A DNA stretch of 32,532 bases from Nodosilinea sp. LEGE 07298 (GTDB lineage Bacteria > Cyanobacteriota > Cyanobacteriia > Phormidesmidales > Phormidesmidaceae), in NCBI RefSeq assembly GCF_015207265.1, contig NZ_JADEXE010000042.1, forward strand, positions 1-32,532. The letters run 5' to 3'. The position numbers and the translations under genes were made by a program. Positions within the stretch are counted from its first letter, which is position 1, and each line of letters opens with the position of its first letter. Under the pieces are notes generated by a model. That model made no database searches. It saw nothing but the letters and a program-made list of their open reading frames with translations, and was not told the origin of the DNA. Below are positions 30,644 to 32,532 of this stretch, piece by piece.

Positions 30644-30677
30644 CCTGAGAACGTTCAAACGTTTGAACGTTCTCAGG
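30644..30677. promoter_or_regulatory. Perfect 34-bp palindrome upstream of nadB
   Basis: CCTGAGAACGTTCAAAC (30644-30660) is followed with no gap by its exact inverse (30661-30677). It begins 110 bases before the preferred nadB start and ends 5 bases before the ATG at 30682. Its inside contains AACGTT twice. It may be an operator, a cruciform or a transcription stop; no T tract follows. A related hairpin sits at 6439-6464. Confidence 0.8.
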
Positions 30678-30753
30678 CTTTATGGATGTCCTAACCCAGG
30701 TGACTCTGGCTATATCCTTCAAATCATCACCAAACCACCGTTGGGAGCTGCCC

Positions 30754-32451
30754 TTGACCAAGCCTGATTTAGCTTCAGCCCAGACCACCCGCTTTGATGT
30801 GTTGGTGATTGGGGGAGGGGCCGCTGGACTCTATGCTGCGCTGTCGGTTCCTCCCCAGTGGCGGATTGGGCTGGTGACCAAAGACACCCTGTCGATTTCG
30901 GCCAGCGATTGGGCTCAGGGTGGAATTGCCGCTGCGATCGGGGCTGACGATGCGGTGTCGCTGCACGTGGCCGATACTCTGGTAGCCGGAGCCGGGCTGT
31001 GTGATCCAAACGCGGTAGAGCATTTGGCCAGCCATGCGTCTGCCTGTATTGAGCGCCTGGTCGATTTAGGGGTGGCCTTCGATCGCACTAAGGGGCAGCT
31101 GGCTATGACCCTGGAAGCCGCCCACTCACGCCGCCGCGTGCTCCATGCCGCCGATACGACCGGCCGAGCGATCGTGTCGATACTAGCGGAGGCGGTGCTA
31201 CAGCAGCCCAACATCACCGTCTTTGAGCAGGCCTTTGCCCTCGATCTATGGCTAGAGTCGGGTCGGTGTCGGGGCGCTTTGGTGGTTCACGACCAGCGGC
31301 TGTGCTGGCTGTCGGCCCAGGCTACGGTGCTAGCCACGGGCGGTGGCGGTCAGGTTTATGCCCAAACCACAAACCCTGCCGCCAGCACAGGCGATGGGGT
31401 GGCGATGGCCTGGCGAGCCGGGGCGCAGCTGCGCGATTTGGAATTTGTGCAGTTTCACCCCACGTCATTGGCCCAGCCGGGGGCACCGCCCTTTTTAATC
31501 AGCGAGGCGGTGCGCGGCGAGGGGGCTCATTTGGTAGATAGTAAGGGCGATCGCTTTGCCTTTGAGTACCACCCCGATGGCGAACTGGCCCCGCGCGATG
31601 TGGTTAGCCGAGCCATTTTTCACCATTTGCAAAAAACGGGCGATCGCCAGGTGTGGCTCGATCTGCGCCCCATTCCGCCCGATCGCGTGCAGTACCGCTT
31701 TCCCAATATTCTGCAGGTGTGCCGCCATTGGGGCTGGGATCCGCTGACGCAGCCTATACCCGTGGCCCCCGCCGCCCACTACTGGATGGGGGGCATTACC
31801 ACCGATATTCACAGTCAAACCTCGATTCCGGGCCTCTACGCCGTGGGTGAAAATGCCAGCACGGGGGTGCATGGAGCCAACCGATTGGCCAGTAATTCGC
31901 TGCTAGAGTGCCTGGTTTACGGCGCTGAACTGGCCCACCTGCCGCTACAGCAAGAGCCAGCCGCCCCAGATATGCCCACGGTTGAACCACCGGAGGCATC
32001 GATTGTGCCCTCGCTAGAGGCCTCCGCCCAGGGCTGGGAGCACGCCGATGACGTTTGGGCCGCTGTGCAAGAGCAGCGGGAGCGACTGACCCTGCTGATG
32101 TGGGATGCCGCCGCCATTAGCCGCAGCCAGGAAGGGCTTGAGGCCGCGATCGCTACCCTCAGCCAGTGGCGCACCGAGTGGCAACAGCACCCTCTACAAG
32201 CGCTACATGCCCTTCCAGCTGGTGAAACCTACTCCCTACCTAAAGACCTGAGCTGGCCGCTAGTGAGGGCCTGGGGCGAACTGTGCAACCTGCACGACAT
32301 TGCCTGGCTAATTCTCAACAGTGCCGCCTTTCGCACCGAAAGCCGGGGCGGCCAATTTCGCCAAGACTATCCCCATAGCAGCCCTGAATGGCAGGTACAT
32401 ACGGTAGTGGAGGGCGATCGCTGGCAAAAATCTCCCGCCATTCAGGCCTAG
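30754..32451 (+). CDS. nadB: L-aspartate oxidase
   Basis: A flavoprotein of about 565 residues that oxidises L-aspartate to iminoaspartate, the first step of NAD biosynthesis; NadA then uses the product. The FAD-binding N-terminus FDVLVIGGGAAGLYAALSVP, SDWAQGGIAAAIG, HSRRRVLHAADTTGRAIVSI, QFHPTSLAQPG, EAVRGEGAHLVD, and YWMGGITTDIHSQTSIPGLY with ENASTGVHGANRLASNSLLE are all canonical. Start: TTG 30754 with GGGAG at 30743-30747 gives the usual length and leader; ATG 30682 would add 24 residues right after the palindrome. It is the last gene in the window and no partner is adjacent. Confidence 0.95.
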   Translation: MTKPDLASAQTTRFDVLVIGGGAAGLYAALSVPPQWRIGLVTKDTLSISASDWAQGGIAAAIGADDAVSLHVADTLVAGAGLCDPNAVEHLASHASACIERLVDLGVAFDRTKGQLAMTLEAAHSRRRVLHAADTTGRAIVSILAEAVLQQPNITVFEQAFALDLWLESGRCRGALVVHDQRLCWLSAQATVLATGGGGQVYAQTTNPAASTGDGVAMAWRAGAQLRDLEFVQFHPTSLAQPGAPPFLISEAVRGEGAHLVDSKGDRFAFEYHPDGELAPRDVVSRAIFHHLQKTGDRQVWLDLRPIPPDRVQYRFPNILQVCRHWGWDPLTQPIPVAPAAHYWMGGITTDIHSQTSIPGLYAVGENASTGVHGANRLASNSLLECLVYGAELAHLPLQQEPAAPDMPTVEPPEASIVPSLEASAQGWEHADDVWAAVQEQRERLTLLMWDAAAISRSQEGLEAAIATLSQWRTEWQQHPLQALHALPAGETYSLPKDLSWPLVRAWGELCNLHDIAWLILNSAAFRTESRGGQFRQDYPHSSPEWQVHTVVEGDRWQKSPAIQA

Positions 32452-32507
32452 CCCTACCGCAGTTTTGGATTAGCGATTTTGGGCCTCAGGCGTCTAAAGT
32501 TGCCCCT

Positions 32508-32532
32508 CATCCACCCATCCACCCATCCACCC
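32508..32532. repeat. CATCCACC octamer, three tandem copies at the window end
   Basis: CATCCACC is repeated at 32508, 32516 and 32524 and continues to the last base (32532), so the array may extend beyond the window. The same word occurs at 6875-6882 with an inverse copy at 6824-6831. It lies 57 bases downstream of the nadB stop. Confidence 0.85.

Overview
The window looks like a cyanobacterial chromosome segment, probably from a filamentous Leptolyngbya/Nodosilinea-like lineage; that genus-level guess is inference. The support is psbU (photosystem II), ycf54 (chlorophyll biosynthesis), crtE next to a PAP2-like gene, COP23 and GUN4 domains, and many copies of the cyanobacterial HIP1 octamer GCGATCGC in the GC-rich parts. 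No tRNA, rRNA, CRISPR array, integrase or transposase gene was found by eye.

Layout. 1-3.4 kb: the start of a YeeE/YedE sulfur-transport gene (cut by the window edge), a pentapeptide-repeat membrane protein, and a UPF0175/DUF3368 toxin-antitoxin pair. 3.6-16.3 kb: mostly GC-rich housekeeping genes: prfC, a TerB-like/Mo-nitrogenase-C-terminus fusion, a DUF6671-like zinc-ribbon protein, a HAD phosphatase, a two-gene polysaccharide export operon (Wza-like plus Wzc/BY-kinase-like), pdxJ, ycf54, then small conserved genes including an HNH nuclease with an overlapping partner. The spacers here are rich in repeats: telomere-like heptamers, a MITE-like element with 12-bp terminal inverted repeats, and a 56-nt direct repeat.

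16.4-24.1 kb is an AT-rich island in which I see no HIP1 site, with six or seven genes all on the minus strand. In transcription order they are: a coiled-coil four-helix membrane protein, a membrane trypsin-like protease with an FHA domain, a membrane Ser/Thr kinase with an extracytoplasmic GUN4 domain, a possible tiny membrane protein, a secreted GUN4 protein, a secreted COP23 protein with repeated PPRAG motifs, and a TIR protein. The TIR protein ends in a coiled coil resembling that of the first gene. A good promoter (TTGACG-18-TATACA) precedes the cluster. I propose a transmembrane signalling or conflict system: GUN4/COP23 sensing outside, kinase/FHA relay and proteolysis across the membrane, TIR effector inside. 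This is the most interesting item in the window. The parts are recognised from sequence; the system-level function is inference.

24.1-25.7 kb is a decay zone: a gene fragment, a 10-bp tandem repeat and a multiply broken membrane-protein pseudogene. 25.7-32.5 kb returns to GC-rich core genes: a secreted two-repeat protein, the folD-crtE-PAP2-like gene run (minus strand), a lipoprotein, psbU and nadB. A 22-nt copy of psbU sequence and a perfect 34-bp palindrome lie between psbU and nadB.
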